Positions 1 through 8,687 of a stretch of 64,000 nucleotides of DNA are shown piece by piece. Origin of the DNA: Micromonospora cathayae. Lineage in GTDB: Bacteria; Actinomycetota; Actinomycetes; Mycobacteriales; Micromonosporaceae. The DNA lies in the NCBI RefSeq assembly GCF_028993575.1, contig NZ_CP118615.1:1116001-1180000 (forward strand). The letters run 5' to 3'. Positions within the stretch are counted from its first letter, which is position 1, and the number at the start of each line of letters is the position of its first letter. The position numbers and the translations under genes were made by a program. A model generated the notes under the pieces. It made no database searches. It worked only from the letters and a program-made list of their open reading frames with translations, and had not been told where the DNA came from.

Positions 1-980
1 CGGGCCGTCACGTGCACGGTCGTCTCGGTGATGCCGTACATGTTGACGAGTTCCGGCCGCCGGTCGCCGTACGCGGCAAACCAGGGCCGCAGCACCGGTG
101 GGTCGAGGCGCTCGCCGCCGAACACCACGAACCGGAGCGACGTGGCCGGGAACCCGGCGGTGCCGGCCGCGTCGAGCAGCGTCCGGAACGCCGACGGGGT
201 CTGGTTGAGGATCGTCACGCCGTGCCGCCGGAGCAGCTCCCAGAAGCGGCCCGGGTCTCGGGAGGTGAGGTACGGGACGACGACCAACTGCCCGCCGTGC
301 AGGAGGGCGCCCCAGATCTCCCAGACCGAGAAGTCGAAGGCGAACGAGTGGAACAGCGTCCACACGTCCTCCGGTCCGGGCCGGAACAGGGCCCGGGTCG
401 CGTCGAACAGTCGGGTGACGTTCCGGTGGCTCACCATGACGCCCTTGGGGCGGCCGGTGGATCCGGACGTGTAGATCACGTAGGCGAGGTCGTCGGGTCC
501 CGGACCGGTACCGTCCGGCACGTCGGCGTCCGCCGCCACGGTGTCCGGCGCTGCGGTCGCGGACGCTGCGGTGGTCGGGGATTCTGCGGTGGCGGACGCT
601 GCGGTGGTCGGGTCGAGGTATTGGGTGCCGGTGCCGGCGAACAGGGCACCGAAGGAACCGACCCCGACGATCAGCCGGCAGGCCGAGTCGGTGACCAGGT
701 ACTCCAGCCTGGCCTTCGGATAGGTCGGGTCGAGCGGCAGGTAGGCGGCCCCGGCCTTCAGCACGCCGAGCAGCAGTACGACCAGGTCGACGCCGCGTTC
801 CGCGCAGACCCCGACCAGGTCCCCCCGGCCCACGCCGAGTTGCCGCAGCCGGGCCGCGACGCGGTCGGCGGCGGTGTCCAGTTCCCGGTAGGTCAGCTTC
901 CGGTCATCGTCGACCACCGCGATCCGGTGCGGGTGACGCGACCGGGTCGCGGCGAACCGGTCCACCAGTGACTCAGCCAT
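1..980 (-). CDS. NRPS adenylation enzyme, Thr-like pocket (cut by left window edge)
   Basis: Activates an amino acid as aminoacyl-AMP for loading on a carrier protein. The visible part (about 326 residues, N-terminal) begins MAESLVDRF and shows core motif A3 (YTSGSTGRPKG), A4 (FDFSVWEIWG) and A5 (NMYGITETTVHVT). My reading of the specificity positions gives D-F-W-N-V-G-M-V-H-(K), one conservative change from the known threonine code, so Thr is the likely substrate. The C-terminal subdomain and anything fused after it lie outside the window. The ATG overlaps the stop of the upstream thioesterase by 8 bases (ATGGCTGA), so it is the third gene of the leftward NRPS unit. An Ala/Thr/Ser-rich insertion before A3 comes from a 33-bp tandem repeat. 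Confidence 0.88.
   Translation of the reverse strand, partial: MAESLVDRFAATRSRHPHRIAVVDDDRKLTYRELDTAADRVAARLRQLGVGRGDLVGVCAERGVDLVVLLLGVLKAGAAYLPLDPTYPKARLEYLVTDSACRLIVGVGSFGALFAGTGTQYLDPTTAASATAESPTTAASATAAPDTVAADADVPDGTGPGPDDLAYVIYTSGSTGRPKGVMVSHRNVTRLFDATRALFRPGPEDVWTLFHSFAFDFSVWEIWGALLHGGQLVVVPYLTSRDPGRFWELLRRHGVTILNQTPSAFRTLLDAAGTAGFPATSLRFVVFGGERLDPPVLRPWFAAYGDRRPELVNMYGITETTVHVTA
551..612. repeat. 33-bp tandem repeat inside adenylation gene
   Basis: Two copies of a unit beginning ctgcggt start at 551 and 584 and differ at one position over about 29 bases. The repeat lengthens a low-complexity Ala/Thr loop just before core motif A3 of the adenylation enzyme; the length is a whole number of codons, so the frame is kept. 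Confidence 0.8.
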
Positions 981-1758
981 GGTCGGTCTCCGTCGCCGGG
1001 CGGTCGGCCGGCCCGGTCCCCACCAGGGTCCGCACCAGGTTCAACACCCGGTCCCGCTGCTGGTACAGGGCGAAGTGGCCGCCACGGTACGCGTGGAGGT
1101 GGCACGGCCCGGTGGTGTACTCTCGCCAGCCGGCCAGGGTGGCCCGGTCGAGTGTCCGTTCCCCGGTGCCCGCCATGGCGATGATCGGGCAGGTCAGCGG
1201 GGGCCGGGCAGCCGGCCGGTAGCCGACGATCGCGGCGAGGTCGGCCCGCAGGGCGGGCAGGATCAGGCGGAGCAGCTGCGGCTCGTCGAGCACCTCGGCG
1301 GCGGTACCACCGCTGTGCCGCAGCCAGTCCGCGAGCGCGTCGTCGTCGAACGTGTCCGGCAGGTCGGTACGTGGCGTGTGCGGTGGCGCACAGCCGGTGA
1401 CGACCAGGGCGGCGGGTGGCCGGCCGTCCCGGGACAGCAGGTGGGCGGTCTCCAGGGCCACCAGTCCGCCCATGCTGTGCCCGAGCAGCACGACCGGGCC
1501 GGCACCGACCCGGTCGAGCGTGATGAGCGTGTCCCGGGCGAGTTCGGGGATGCTGGCCGGCGGTTCCTCGTCAAGCCGGCTGCCCCGGCCGGGGTACTGC
1601 ACCGCGTAGTGCTCGACGTCGTGGTCACGCGCCGCCAACCAGGAGAAGAACGCGGACGCGCCGGCACCCGCGTGCGGGAGGAGCACGAGGTGCCGGGACG
1701 CGGTCCCGCTGCCGCCGCGCACCCAGCGACGGTCGGCCACCATGCCCGCGCCGGTCAC
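973..1758 (-). CDS. type II thioesterase of the NRPS unit
   Basis: Alpha/beta-hydrolase that hydrolyses misprimed or stalled acyl groups from carrier proteins, or releases product. About 261 aa, normal for TEII. It has the early LLPHAGAGASAFF motif, nucleophile elbow GHSMGG, and a C-terminal YRGGHFAL motif carrying the catalytic His. I chose the GTG at 1758 because it forms a 4-base GTGA overlap with the stop of the adenylation-carrier gene, implying coupling; an internal ATG at 1743 is the alternative. It lies between the two adenylation genes of the leftward operon. Confidence 0.9.
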   Translation of the reverse strand: MTGAGMVADRRWVRGGSGTASRHLVLLPHAGAGASAFFSWLAARDHDVEHYAVQYPGRGSRLDEEPPASIPELARDTLITLDRVGAGPVVLLGHSMGGLVALETAHLLSRDGRPPAALVVTGCAPPHTPRTDLPDTFDDDALADWLRHSGGTAAEVLDEPQLLRLILPALRADLAAIVGYRPAARPPLTCPIIAMAGTGERTLDRATLAGWREYTTGPCHLHAYRGGHFALYQQRDRVLNLVRTLVGTGPADRPATETDHG

Positions 1759-4385
1759 GGCGCCGGATGCTCCGCGACGAGGGCCTCCACCCGGGCGACG
1801 TAGTCGCCGAACGTCGCGGCGGTCAGGATCAGGCGCAGCGGGACCGGGGTGTGCAGCAACCTGCTGAGCTGCGCGGTGGCCTGGGCGGCGGCGAGCGAAT
1901 GGCCGCCCAGCCCGGCGAAGGTGTGCTCGTCCCGGATCTCGGCCGCGCCGAGGACCTTCCGCCAGACCGTGGCGGCGGTGGCCCCCACCGGCCGGCCGGC
2001 AGCACCACCGGACGGCAGGACGGCACCACCGGACGACAGGGCGGCAGCACCGGACGACAGGGCGGCACCACCGGCCGGCAGGGCGGGCCGGGGCGGGGTG
2101 GCCGGGTCGGGACCGGGGGGCGCGGGCAGCGCACCTCGGTCGACCTTGCCGTTCGCGGTGGTCGGCAGCCGGTCCAACAGGAGGATCGCGCCCGGCAGCA
2201 TGTACCCGGGCAGTTGCTGGCCGAGGGCGGCCAGCAGCGCTGCGGGGTCGGGCCGGGCACCCGGCACCGGCACGACGTACCCGACGATCGACGGCCCGCC
2301 CGCCGCCCGGTGCAGGTGGGCGACGGCCCGGTGCACCTGCGGGTGGCTCTGCAACACCGCCTCGATCTCGCTCAACTCGATCCGGTGTCCCCGGATCTTG
2401 ACCTGGTTGTCCACCCGGCCCAGGAACTCCATGGTGCCGTCGTCCCACAGCCGGACCCGGTCCCCGGTGGCGTACATGCGCGCGCCGGGAACCCCGACGA
2501 ACGGGTCCGGCAGGAACCGGCGGCGGGTCAGCTCCGGATCGCCGTGGTACCCGTGGGCCAGGCAGGCCCCACCGACGTACAGCTGACCGGGCACCCCGAC
2601 CGGCACCGGGCGGAGCCGGTCGTCGAGCACGTACCGGCGCACGTTCCGGATGGGCCAGCCGTACGGGATGCTGGCCCAGGCCGGGTCCACGTCGCCGACC
2701 CGGTGGTAGTTGCTCCACACGGTGGTCTCGGTGGGCCCGCCCAGCGCGACGACCTCCGCCTTGGGGAACGCCTCGCGGACCGTGTCCGGTTGACCGACCG
2801 GGATCCAGTCGCCGCTGAGCAGCACCAGTCGCAGGTCCGCGCCCGGCACCACGCCAGCGGGGAGGTACGGCTCCACCTGGGCCAGGGCGGCGGGCGCGGA
2901 GTTCCACACGGTGACCGGCTCGGTGTCGATGATCTCGAGGAGCCGGGCCGGGTCGGCCAGTTCGTCGTGGGTCGCCACCCGGACGCTGCCCCCGGCGGCC
3001 AGCGGGCCGAGCACACTGTAGACGGACAGGTCGAAGCCCAGCGGGGTGACCAGCAGCACCTGGTCGTCCGGGCATACCGAGAACGTCTCGTTGACCCAGG
3101 TCAGCAGGTTGACCACCGGGCTGTGCCCGACCGCGACGCCCTTCGGGACGCCGGTGGATCCGGAGGTGAAGAGGACGTAGGCGAGGTCCCCGCCGACCGG
3201 CTCCACCCGGGGCGTCGGCGGCACCGGCGGGGCGGTGGCCGCGTCGATCAGGGTGAGCCCGCTGGTCCGGGTTCCGGCCGGCCAGCGGGCCGGCACGGCG
3301 GCGAGGTGCAGCACGGCCGGCGGTCGGGGCTGCCCGGCCGCGACGGCGACCGAGCGGGCGAGCTGGCGGCTCCCGGTGACCAGCACGGGCGCGGCCAGTT
3401 CGCCGAGCACCCGCGCCATCCGTGCGTCCGGCCAGGACTCCTCGACCGGTACGAACGCCGCGCCGACCGTGAGCACCCCCAGCATGGCGACGACCGCGTC
3501 GACGCCCCGGTCCACCGCGAGCGGCACCAGGTCACCACGCCGGACGCCGAGCAGGGTCAGTCGGGTGCCGAACCGGCTGGCCGCGTCCAGCAGTTCGGCG
3601 TAGGACAGTGTCCGGTCCGGGTCGAGTACGGCGACCGCAGCCGGCCGACGCCGGGCCTGCTCGTCGACGAGGTCCAGGATGCTGACGCCCGGGGTCGGGC
3701 CCGACGTCGCGTTCCACCGGTGCAGCAGGGTGTCGAGTTCGGTGACGGACAGGCAGGTCAGCCGCCCGACCGGGGTGTCCGGGGCGGCGTCGGCCAGGTG
3801 GTCGAGGAGCTGACCGAGGTGCGCCAACAGCCGGCTGACGGCGGTGGCGGAAACTGCGGCACGGTCGAAGGTGGCGCTGGCCCGGCCCGCACCGGTGGTC
3901 CCGATCCGGACCGTCACGGTCGCCGGCAGCGGCCCGGCACCGTCCGACCCGACGGCGAGCGCCGTGCCCCGCCCGGTGCCCCGCCCGTCGTCGGACCTCC
4001 CGGCCACGGCGGAACCGGCCGACCCGGTAGCCACGGCGGAGCCGGTAGGCCCGGTAGAGCTTGCGCGGGTGACGGTCGCGGCGCGGGTGACGGCGTGTAC
4101 CAGCGCGGCGAAGGTGTCGTCCGGGTCGACCGTCACGTGCAGATCCTGATCGCCGTACCCGAACGTCACCGCGAGATCGCCGGTGTACTCGGTGAGCAGC
4201 AGGGCCCACAGGGCCGCCAGGACGATGTCGGGCGGTGTCCCGGTCCGGGTGCCCATCGTGTGCAGGCGGGCCGTCCGGTCCGCGCCGAGATCCTCGGTCA
4301 CGGTGGTCCGGTCGGTGTTCGGCCCGGCCCGGCCGTGGACGATTCCCAGTGCGGTGGATCCATCGGGTGTGGGATCCCAGGTCAT
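1755..4385 (-). CDS. NRPS adenylation-carrier protein with condensation remnant, Cys-like pocket
   Basis: About 876 aa. Residues 1-210 resemble the C-terminal part of a condensation domain without a catalytic HHxxxDG, so a remnant or linker-type region. The adenylation domain follows (LFTSGSTGVPKG, GGPTETTVWS, YATGDRVR, GRVDNQVKIRGHRIELSE, TANGKVDR), then an Ala/Ser/Gly linker and a carrier domain with GLGGHSL, whose Ser accepts phosphopantetheine. Reading the pocket gives D-L-Y-N-L-S-L-V-W-(K), one change from the cysteine code; VTVWNSAPA and SGDWIPVG are also typical of Cys-activating domains. The ATG at 4385 follows a GGGAGGG ribosome site. First gene of the leftward unit. Confidence 0.9.
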   Translation of the reverse strand: MTWDPTPDGSTALGIVHGRAGPNTDRTTVTEDLGADRTARLHTMGTRTGTPPDIVLAALWALLLTEYTGDLAVTFGYGDQDLHVTVDPDDTFAALVHAVTRAATVTRASSTGPTGSAVATGSAGSAVAGRSDDGRGTGRGTALAVGSDGAGPLPATVTVRIGTTGAGRASATFDRAAVSATAVSRLLAHLGQLLDHLADAAPDTPVGRLTCLSVTELDTLLHRWNATSGPTPGVSILDLVDEQARRRPAAVAVLDPDRTLSYAELLDAASRFGTRLTLLGVRRGDLVPLAVDRGVDAVVAMLGVLTVGAAFVPVEESWPDARMARVLGELAAPVLVTGSRQLARSVAVAAGQPRPPAVLHLAAVPARWPAGTRTSGLTLIDAATAPPVPPTPRVEPVGGDLAYVLFTSGSTGVPKGVAVGHSPVVNLLTWVNETFSVCPDDQVLLVTPLGFDLSVYSVLGPLAAGGSVRVATHDELADPARLLEIIDTEPVTVWNSAPAALAQVEPYLPAGVVPGADLRLVLLSGDWIPVGQPDTVREAFPKAEVVALGGPTETTVWSNYHRVGDVDPAWASIPYGWPIRNVRRYVLDDRLRPVPVGVPGQLYVGGACLAHGYHGDPELTRRRFLPDPFVGVPGARMYATGDRVRLWDDGTMEFLGRVDNQVKIRGHRIELSEIEAVLQSHPQVHRAVAHLHRAAGGPSIVGYVVPVPGARPDPAALLAALGQQLPGYMLPGAILLLDRLPTTANGKVDRGALPAPPGPDPATPPRPALPAGGAALSSGAAALSSGGAVLPSGGAAGRPVGATAATVWRKVLGAAEIRDEHTFAGLGGHSLAAAQATAQLSRLLHTPVPLRLILTAATFGDYVARVEALVAEHPAP
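2001..2087. repeat. 21-bp minisatellite in A-T linker
   Basis: About four degenerate copies of a 21-bp unit (core accggacgacagggcggc) encode the low-complexity Ala/Ser/Gly linker between the adenylation and carrier domains. Unit length is a multiple of three, so copy-number change would only alter linker length. Confidence 0.75.
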
Positions 4386-4482
4386 GCCACCCGGCCCTCC
4401 CGTGTCATCTGATGATGGACATGAACGGCGAGGTTTCCCGATATGTGGAAGATGTGCAGCTGCCCCCGCAACGCGCATGGCA

Positions 4483-4511
4483 ATGCTAGAGGGCACCCCG
4501 AGACACGTCAA
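4483..4511 (-). promoter_or_regulatory. candidate promoter of leftward NRPS unit
   Basis: Reading the minus strand: TTGACG, 17-base spacer, TAGCAT, giving a start point near 4476 and a leader of about 90 nt to the ATG at 4385. It shares a 317-bp intergenic segment (4386-4702) with the divergent promoter; I see no gene in that segment. Confidence 0.5.
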
Positions 4512-4631
4512 TGGGATAATTGACAGATCGGATTGGCGACAGTTCAGGTCCTCCGAATCGTGGCGGTAGAACCCAGAGTGCGGGCATTTGTCGTCACACC
4601 CGTACAAGGCACGGAACGAATGATCTTGGCG

Positions 4632-4660
4632 TTGGTCGTACACTGACGGCCGGCTATGCT
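4632..4660 (+). promoter_or_regulatory. candidate promoter of rightward NRPS/P450 unit
   Basis: TTGGTC, 17-base spacer, TATGCT, followed about 36 nt later by GGGGAGG and the ATG at 4703. It sits back-to-back with the leftward promoter, so the two units could be controlled from one site. Confidence 0.5.
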
Positions 4661-4702
4661 GAGCTTCGCTGACAGACCGTTCCAACGGGGAGGTAACGGC
4701 TG

Positions 4703-6007
4703 ATGGAGACGGCGGACCTACCGCTGCGCACGCCATTCCTTGACGGCCACGAAACGGTCTTCGACGAATTGGGCGAACCGATTTCACTGGCCCAGCGGGA
4801 GCGTCTCGCGGTCTGGCGTTCCGGACGCCGGTGTCACGATCAGCCGACCTATGCCTGGGCTTTTCCCGGTCAGCTCGACGAGGCTGTGGTGCGAGCCGCG
4901 TGGGCGAACGTCCTGGCCCGTTTCGGCAATCTGCGAACCGTTTTCACCGTCACCTCCGACGGGCGGGTCGGTCGGGGGGTGGCGGCGGCCGGGGATGCCA
5001 CCCGGGCCACCTTCGCCCGCGCCGAACCCGCCGACTTCTTCGACGTCCTCTGTGCCCGGCTCGACCTGTTCGACACCGTCCTCACCCGGCTGGTGGTGGC
5101 GGTCGACCGGCGGGAGACCCTCCTGGGGGTCTGCTTCGACCACCTGGTGATCGACGGCACGACCGTACGGATGGTGCTGTCGGCGTTGTGGGCGGCGCTG
5201 CGCGGCGAGGAACCCCCGGACCCGCCGCCACTGGGCGACGCCCGGTTCGTCCGGGCCGAGCTGGCCACCGCCGGCTCGGCCGAGGTCGACCGGATCCTGA
5301 CCTACTGGCGGGCCACCACCGGCGGCCACCACAGCTACCCCGCGCCGCACGAGGGCATCACCCGGCCGGCCGGCGTCCCGGCCCGGCCGGAGACCGCGAC
5401 GGTGCCGGTACGACTCGGCGGGCCGACCGGGTTACCGGCCGGCCGGCTCGGCCGCGCGGCCCTGCTGCTGTCCGCGGTGGCTGTCGCCTTCGGTCGGACC
5501 ACGGACGGCACCGCGCCACGGTTCGTGACGCTGACCCAGGGCGCCCGCCGCGCCGGCCGCAACCAGCAGCGGATCGCCGGTTTCCTGTCGAACTGGCTGC
5601 TCGCCTCGGTGCCGGTCGCCCGGTCCGCGGCGGTGGGCGCCGGCCCGGCCGCGCAGGCGATGCTGGCCGCGATGGCCGCCGGGGACGTCCACCACGCGGA
5701 GGTGGTACGCCGGCTGGAACCGGACCGCTACGGCGCCCGGTACGGACCGTCCACCGGGCTGCCGCCGTACTCGCTGTTCAACTACCTCCAGCAGCTGCCC
5801 GAACCGAGGATCGACCGGGGCACCGGCCGGACCCTGACCGTGCCGCCGGTGCCGGGCAACATCCTGCACGGCGGCCTGCGGGTGTACGGATCGGAGCCGG
5901 AACACGGTGCCGACGTGGCCGTACGCGTGGTGGCGGACGCGGGAGTGTACGGAGCCGGATTCGCCGCGGCGCTCGCCGAGGCGATCGTCGTCGCCACCGC
6001 GCCGTGA
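4703..6007 (+). CDS. free-standing condensation-fold protein
   Basis: 434 aa, the size of a single condensation domain, with no adenylation or carrier domain attached. The active-site motif HHxxxDG reads DHLVIDG at residues 146-152: the second (catalytic) His and the Asp-Gly are kept, the first His is Asp. ISLAQRERL near residue 28 matches the C1 region, and FLSNWLL and PPYSLFNYLQ fall where C5-C6 occur. It probably joins carrier-bound residues in trans, or transfers an aminoacyl group to a soluble acceptor. First gene of the rightward operon; clear ribosome site. Confidence 0.8.
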   Translation: METADLPLRTPFLDGHETVFDELGEPISLAQRERLAVWRSGRRCHDQPTYAWAFPGQLDEAVVRAAWANVLARFGNLRTVFTVTSDGRVGRGVAAAGDATRATFARAEPADFFDVLCARLDLFDTVLTRLVVAVDRRETLLGVCFDHLVIDGTTVRMVLSALWAALRGEEPPDPPPLGDARFVRAELATAGSAEVDRILTYWRATTGGHHSYPAPHEGITRPAGVPARPETATVPVRLGGPTGLPAGRLGRAALLLSAVAVAFGRTTDGTAPRFVTLTQGARRAGRNQQRIAGFLSNWLLASVPVARSAAVGAGPAAQAMLAAMAAGDVHHAEVVRRLEPDRYGARYGPSTGLPPYSLFNYLQQLPEPRIDRGTGRTLTVPPVPGNILHGGLRVYGSEPEHGADVAVRVVADAGVYGAGFAAALAEAIVVATAP

Positions 6008-7257
6008 CCGCCGTCGACCCGCGGCGGCTGCCGTCCGCCTTCTGGTACCTCTGGACGGCGGTCCTGATCAACCAGCTCGGCGGGTTCGTCATCCTGTTCC
6101 TGTCGATCTACCTGACCCAGCGGCGGGGGTACTCCGTCGCGTTCGCGGGCCTGGTGGTCGGGATCGCCTACGGCGGCGGGGGCATCGTCGGCACGGTGCT
6201 CGGCGGGGCGGCGGCGGACCGCTGGGGCCGGCGGGCCGTCCTGCTGACCGCGCATCTGGCCACCGCCGTGTCGACCGTCCTGTTGGGCATCGCGACGGGT
6301 CCGCTGGCGATCACCGTCGCGGCGTTCGGCGTCGGCGCGGCGAGCAACGTGCTGCGTCCGGTGGCGGCTGCCGTGATCGTCGACGTCACCACGCCCGAGC
6401 AGCGGCCCCGGGCCTTCGCCCTCCAGTTCTGGGCGATCAACCTCGGGTTCGCGGTGGCGGCGATCATCGGCTCGTCGGTCCCGGACCGGCACTTCGTGAC
6501 CCTGTTCGTGCTGGATGCCGCGGCCACGCTGGGCGCCGGTCTGATCATCTTCGCCCGGGTGCAGGAGACCCGGCCGGCCCGGGTCGACCCGGCACCCGGC
6601 CGGGGCGGTGGAGCGGTCCGGGGCGGCGGAGCCGTCCGGCAGGTGCTGGCCGACCGTACGTTCCTGGTGCTGGTCGCGCTGGCGGTGCTGTTCGGCCTGG
6701 TCTTCATGCAGCACAACACCACGATGCCGGTCAGCATCCGGCAGAACGGCCTGCCACCGGCCACGTACGGCTGGCTCATCGCGCTGAACGCCGCGCTGAT
6801 CGTCGGCGGTCAGCTGCTGGTGCCACGGCTCGCCCGGCACCGTGATCCGGCGCACCTGCTCGCCGTCGCGGTGCTCTCGATGGGCGGCGGCTTCGCGGTG
6901 CTCGCGGTGACCCAGCAGGTGTGGGGCTACCTGCTGTCGGTGCTGATCTGGACCGTCGGCGAGATGCTGCACGCCGCGATCATGCCGACCCTGGTCGGCG
7001 CGCTGTCCCCGGCCGACCGGCGCGGCCTCTACCAGGGGGTCTTCGCCCAGGCTTTCCCGATCGCGGCGCTCGTCGCCCCGGCCGGCGGCGGCTGGGTCAT
7101 GGACCACTTCGGAGCGGCCACGTTGTGGTGGTGCTGCCTCGTCCTCGGGATCGCCGGCGCCGCCGGGCATCTCGTCATCGGACCGGCCCGTCGGCGGCGG
7201 CTGGACATGCTCGAACCATCGTCAACGACCATTGGAGTGAAGGCCCGTGGAACGTGA
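6004..7257 (+). CDS. MFS transporter
   Basis: 417 aa with about twelve hydrophobic segments, a major facilitator family membrane exporter. The loop between segments 2 and 3 reads GGAAADRWGRRAV, the conserved MFS motif A. A cytoplasmic loop mid-protein is Gly/Arg-rich (PGRGGGAVRGGGAVR). The GTG at 6004 overlaps the condensation gene stop by 4 bases (GTGA), and its own stop overlaps the carrier-protein gene by 11 bases. Its place inside the biosynthetic operon suggests product export and self-protection. Confidence 0.88.
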   Translation: MTAVDPRRLPSAFWYLWTAVLINQLGGFVILFLSIYLTQRRGYSVAFAGLVVGIAYGGGGIVGTVLGGAAADRWGRRAVLLTAHLATAVSTVLLGIATGPLAITVAAFGVGAASNVLRPVAAAVIVDVTTPEQRPRAFALQFWAINLGFAVAAIIGSSVPDRHFVTLFVLDAAATLGAGLIIFARVQETRPARVDPAPGRGGGAVRGGGAVRQVLADRTFLVLVALAVLFGLVFMQHNTTMPVSIRQNGLPPATYGWLIALNAALIVGGQLLVPRLARHRDPAHLLAVAVLSMGGGFAVLAVTQQVWGYLLSVLIWTVGEMLHAAIMPTLVGALSPADRRGLYQGVFAQAFPIAALVAPAGGGWVMDHFGAATLWWCCLVLGIAGAAGHLVIGPARRRRLDMLEPSSTTIGVKARGT

Positions 7258-7522
7258 GACCTTCCAACGTCTGGTTACCGAGTACCTCACCGCCCTGGAC
7301 GACGCCGGAGAGGACGCGGAACCGCTGGAGATCCGCCCGGACGACAATCTTTTCGACGTCGGCGTGGTCACCTCCCTCTCGATGATCAAACTGATCGGGC
7401 ACATCAGCGACGTGACCGGCACCTCCATCGATCTGAGCCGGTATTCGATCGAGAGTTTCTACACCATCGACTCGATCTACGACGTGGTGGAACGGGCGGC
7501 GGCGGACCATGTCGACGCGTGA
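7247..7522 (+). CDS. stand-alone acyl/peptidyl carrier protein
   Basis: 91 aa, acidic, helical. The phosphopantetheine site lies in LFDVGVVTSLSMIKLI, with Ser43 in the position of the usual DSL serine; the preceding residue is Thr instead of Asp, which is atypical. It likely presents the residue loaded by the adenylation enzyme three genes later to the P450 and condensation proteins encoded beside it. GTG start inside the end of the MFS gene, so translation is coupled. Confidence 0.82.
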   Translation: MERETFQRLVTEYLTALDDAGEDAEPLEIRPDDNLFDVGVVTSLSMIKLIGHISDVTGTSIDLSRYSIESFYTIDSIYDVVERAAADHVDA

Positions 7523-8687
7523 ACTGCCGATCGCCCGACTGGACTTCGAGGACGAGGCGTTCCAGACCGATCCGTGGCCGCTGTACGACTGGCACCTGAC
7601 CCACGCGCCGGTGCACTGGTCGGCGTCCATGAACAGTTACTTCGTCTTCGGTTACCGTTCCGTACGCCAGGTGCTCACCTCGACGGAGTTCACCGCGTAC
7701 CATCCGTTCCGCCGCAGCCGGGCCGCTTTCGGGCCGTCGGCGCTGGACAGCGAGGGCAGCACCCACAACCGGTACCGTGGCGTGCTCGCCGGCCCGTTCC
7801 GCCCCAAGGCGATCAGCGGCTACGCCGAGGCGGTGGTCGGCGACGTGGTGAGCCGGCTGCTGGACGATCTGCTCGACACCGGCGACCCGGCCTTCGTCGA
7901 CGAGCTCGCCTGGCGGCTGCCGACCCGGGTGGCGTGCCGGATCCTCGGCCTGCCCGAGTCCGACGATGAACTCCTGTACCGCCTGATGCGGCCGTTGATC
8001 CTCTTCGTCGACCATGTCAGCCACGACTTCGGCGGCGTGGTCCGGGACCGGGACGCGCTGCGCGGCTACCTGCGCGACCGGGTCGCCGGGGGGATCGATC
8101 CGCTGCGCATGCTGCGGACCATGGCCGAGGCCCCCGGCATGAGCGAACCGGAGGTGATCGACAACGCGGTGCTGGTACTGGCCGCGGCGACCGAGACCAC
8201 CTGCTCCGCCACCGTCAACCTGGTCGCCCGGGTGGCCGCCGAGCCGGGCCTGTTCGCGCGGATCCGCGCCGACCGGACCCTGGTACCGGCCGTGGTGACC
8301 GAGACGCTGCGGCACGAGCCACCGCTGCACGTGACCCTGCGTTACGCGGCCACCGACGTCACCCTGGAAGGGGTACGCATCGAGCGGGGATCGTCGATGC
8401 AGGTCTGCCTCGCCAGCGCCAACCGGGACCCGGCCGTCTTCGCCGAGCCGCACGTGTGGAACCCGTGGCGTACCCGGGCCACCCCGCTGACCTTCGGGAT
8501 GGGCCGGCACCACTGCCTGGGTTCCGGTCTGGCCCAGCTGGAGCTGGAGACCGTGGTGGGCATGCTGGCCGACCGGCTGACGGACCTGTGGGTGGTCGCT
8601 CCCGATCCGGCCACGCCCCGGGGCCGGACCTTCCGCTCCGTGCCGGGGCTCCGGCTGGGCTACCGGCGCGCCGGTGGACGGCCATGA
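7509..8687 (+). CDS. cytochrome P450
   Basis: 392 aa, usual bacterial class I size. Heme-binding motif FGMGRHHCLG with Cys336 as thiolate ligand, I-helix LAAATETTCS with the oxygen-activating Thr, and K-helix ExxR in VVTETLRHE. It starts inside the end of the carrier-protein gene and its stop overlaps the next adenylation gene (ATGA), so the trio carrier/P450/adenylation is one translational block. Such trios commonly oxidise an amino acid while it is tethered to the carrier; with a Thr-like adenylation partner, oxidation of bound Thr is a reasonable guess. Confidence 0.93.
   Translation: MSTRELPIARLDFEDEAFQTDPWPLYDWHLTHAPVHWSASMNSYFVFGYRSVRQVLTSTEFTAYHPFRRSRAAFGPSALDSEGSTHNRYRGVLAGPFRPKAISGYAEAVVGDVVSRLLDDLLDTGDPAFVDELAWRLPTRVACRILGLPESDDELLYRLMRPLILFVDHVSHDFGGVVRDRDALRGYLRDRVAGGIDPLRMLRTMAEAPGMSEPEVIDNAVLVLAAATETTCSATVNLVARVAAEPGLFARIRADRTLVPAVVTETLRHEPPLHVTLRYAATDVTLEGVRIERGSSMQVCLASANRDPAVFAEPHVWNPWRTRATPLTFGMGRHHCLGSGLAQLELETVVGMLADRLTDLWVVAPDPATPRGRTFRSVPGLRLGYRRAGGRP

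Noticed and set aside
12..971. Long open frame on the plus strand opposite the adenylation gene
   Set aside because: Arg/Gly/Val-rich translation without motifs; it is the antisense shadow of a clear adenylation domain, a normal effect of high GC content. Many similar long frames (for example 1767-4412, 10396-13710, 15992-18490, 28210-30528) were left out for the same reason.
4386..4787. Upstream extension of the adenylation-carrier frame by 134 codons
   Set aside because: The extension has no domain similarity, covers the divergent promoters, and the ATG at 4385 has a good ribosome site.
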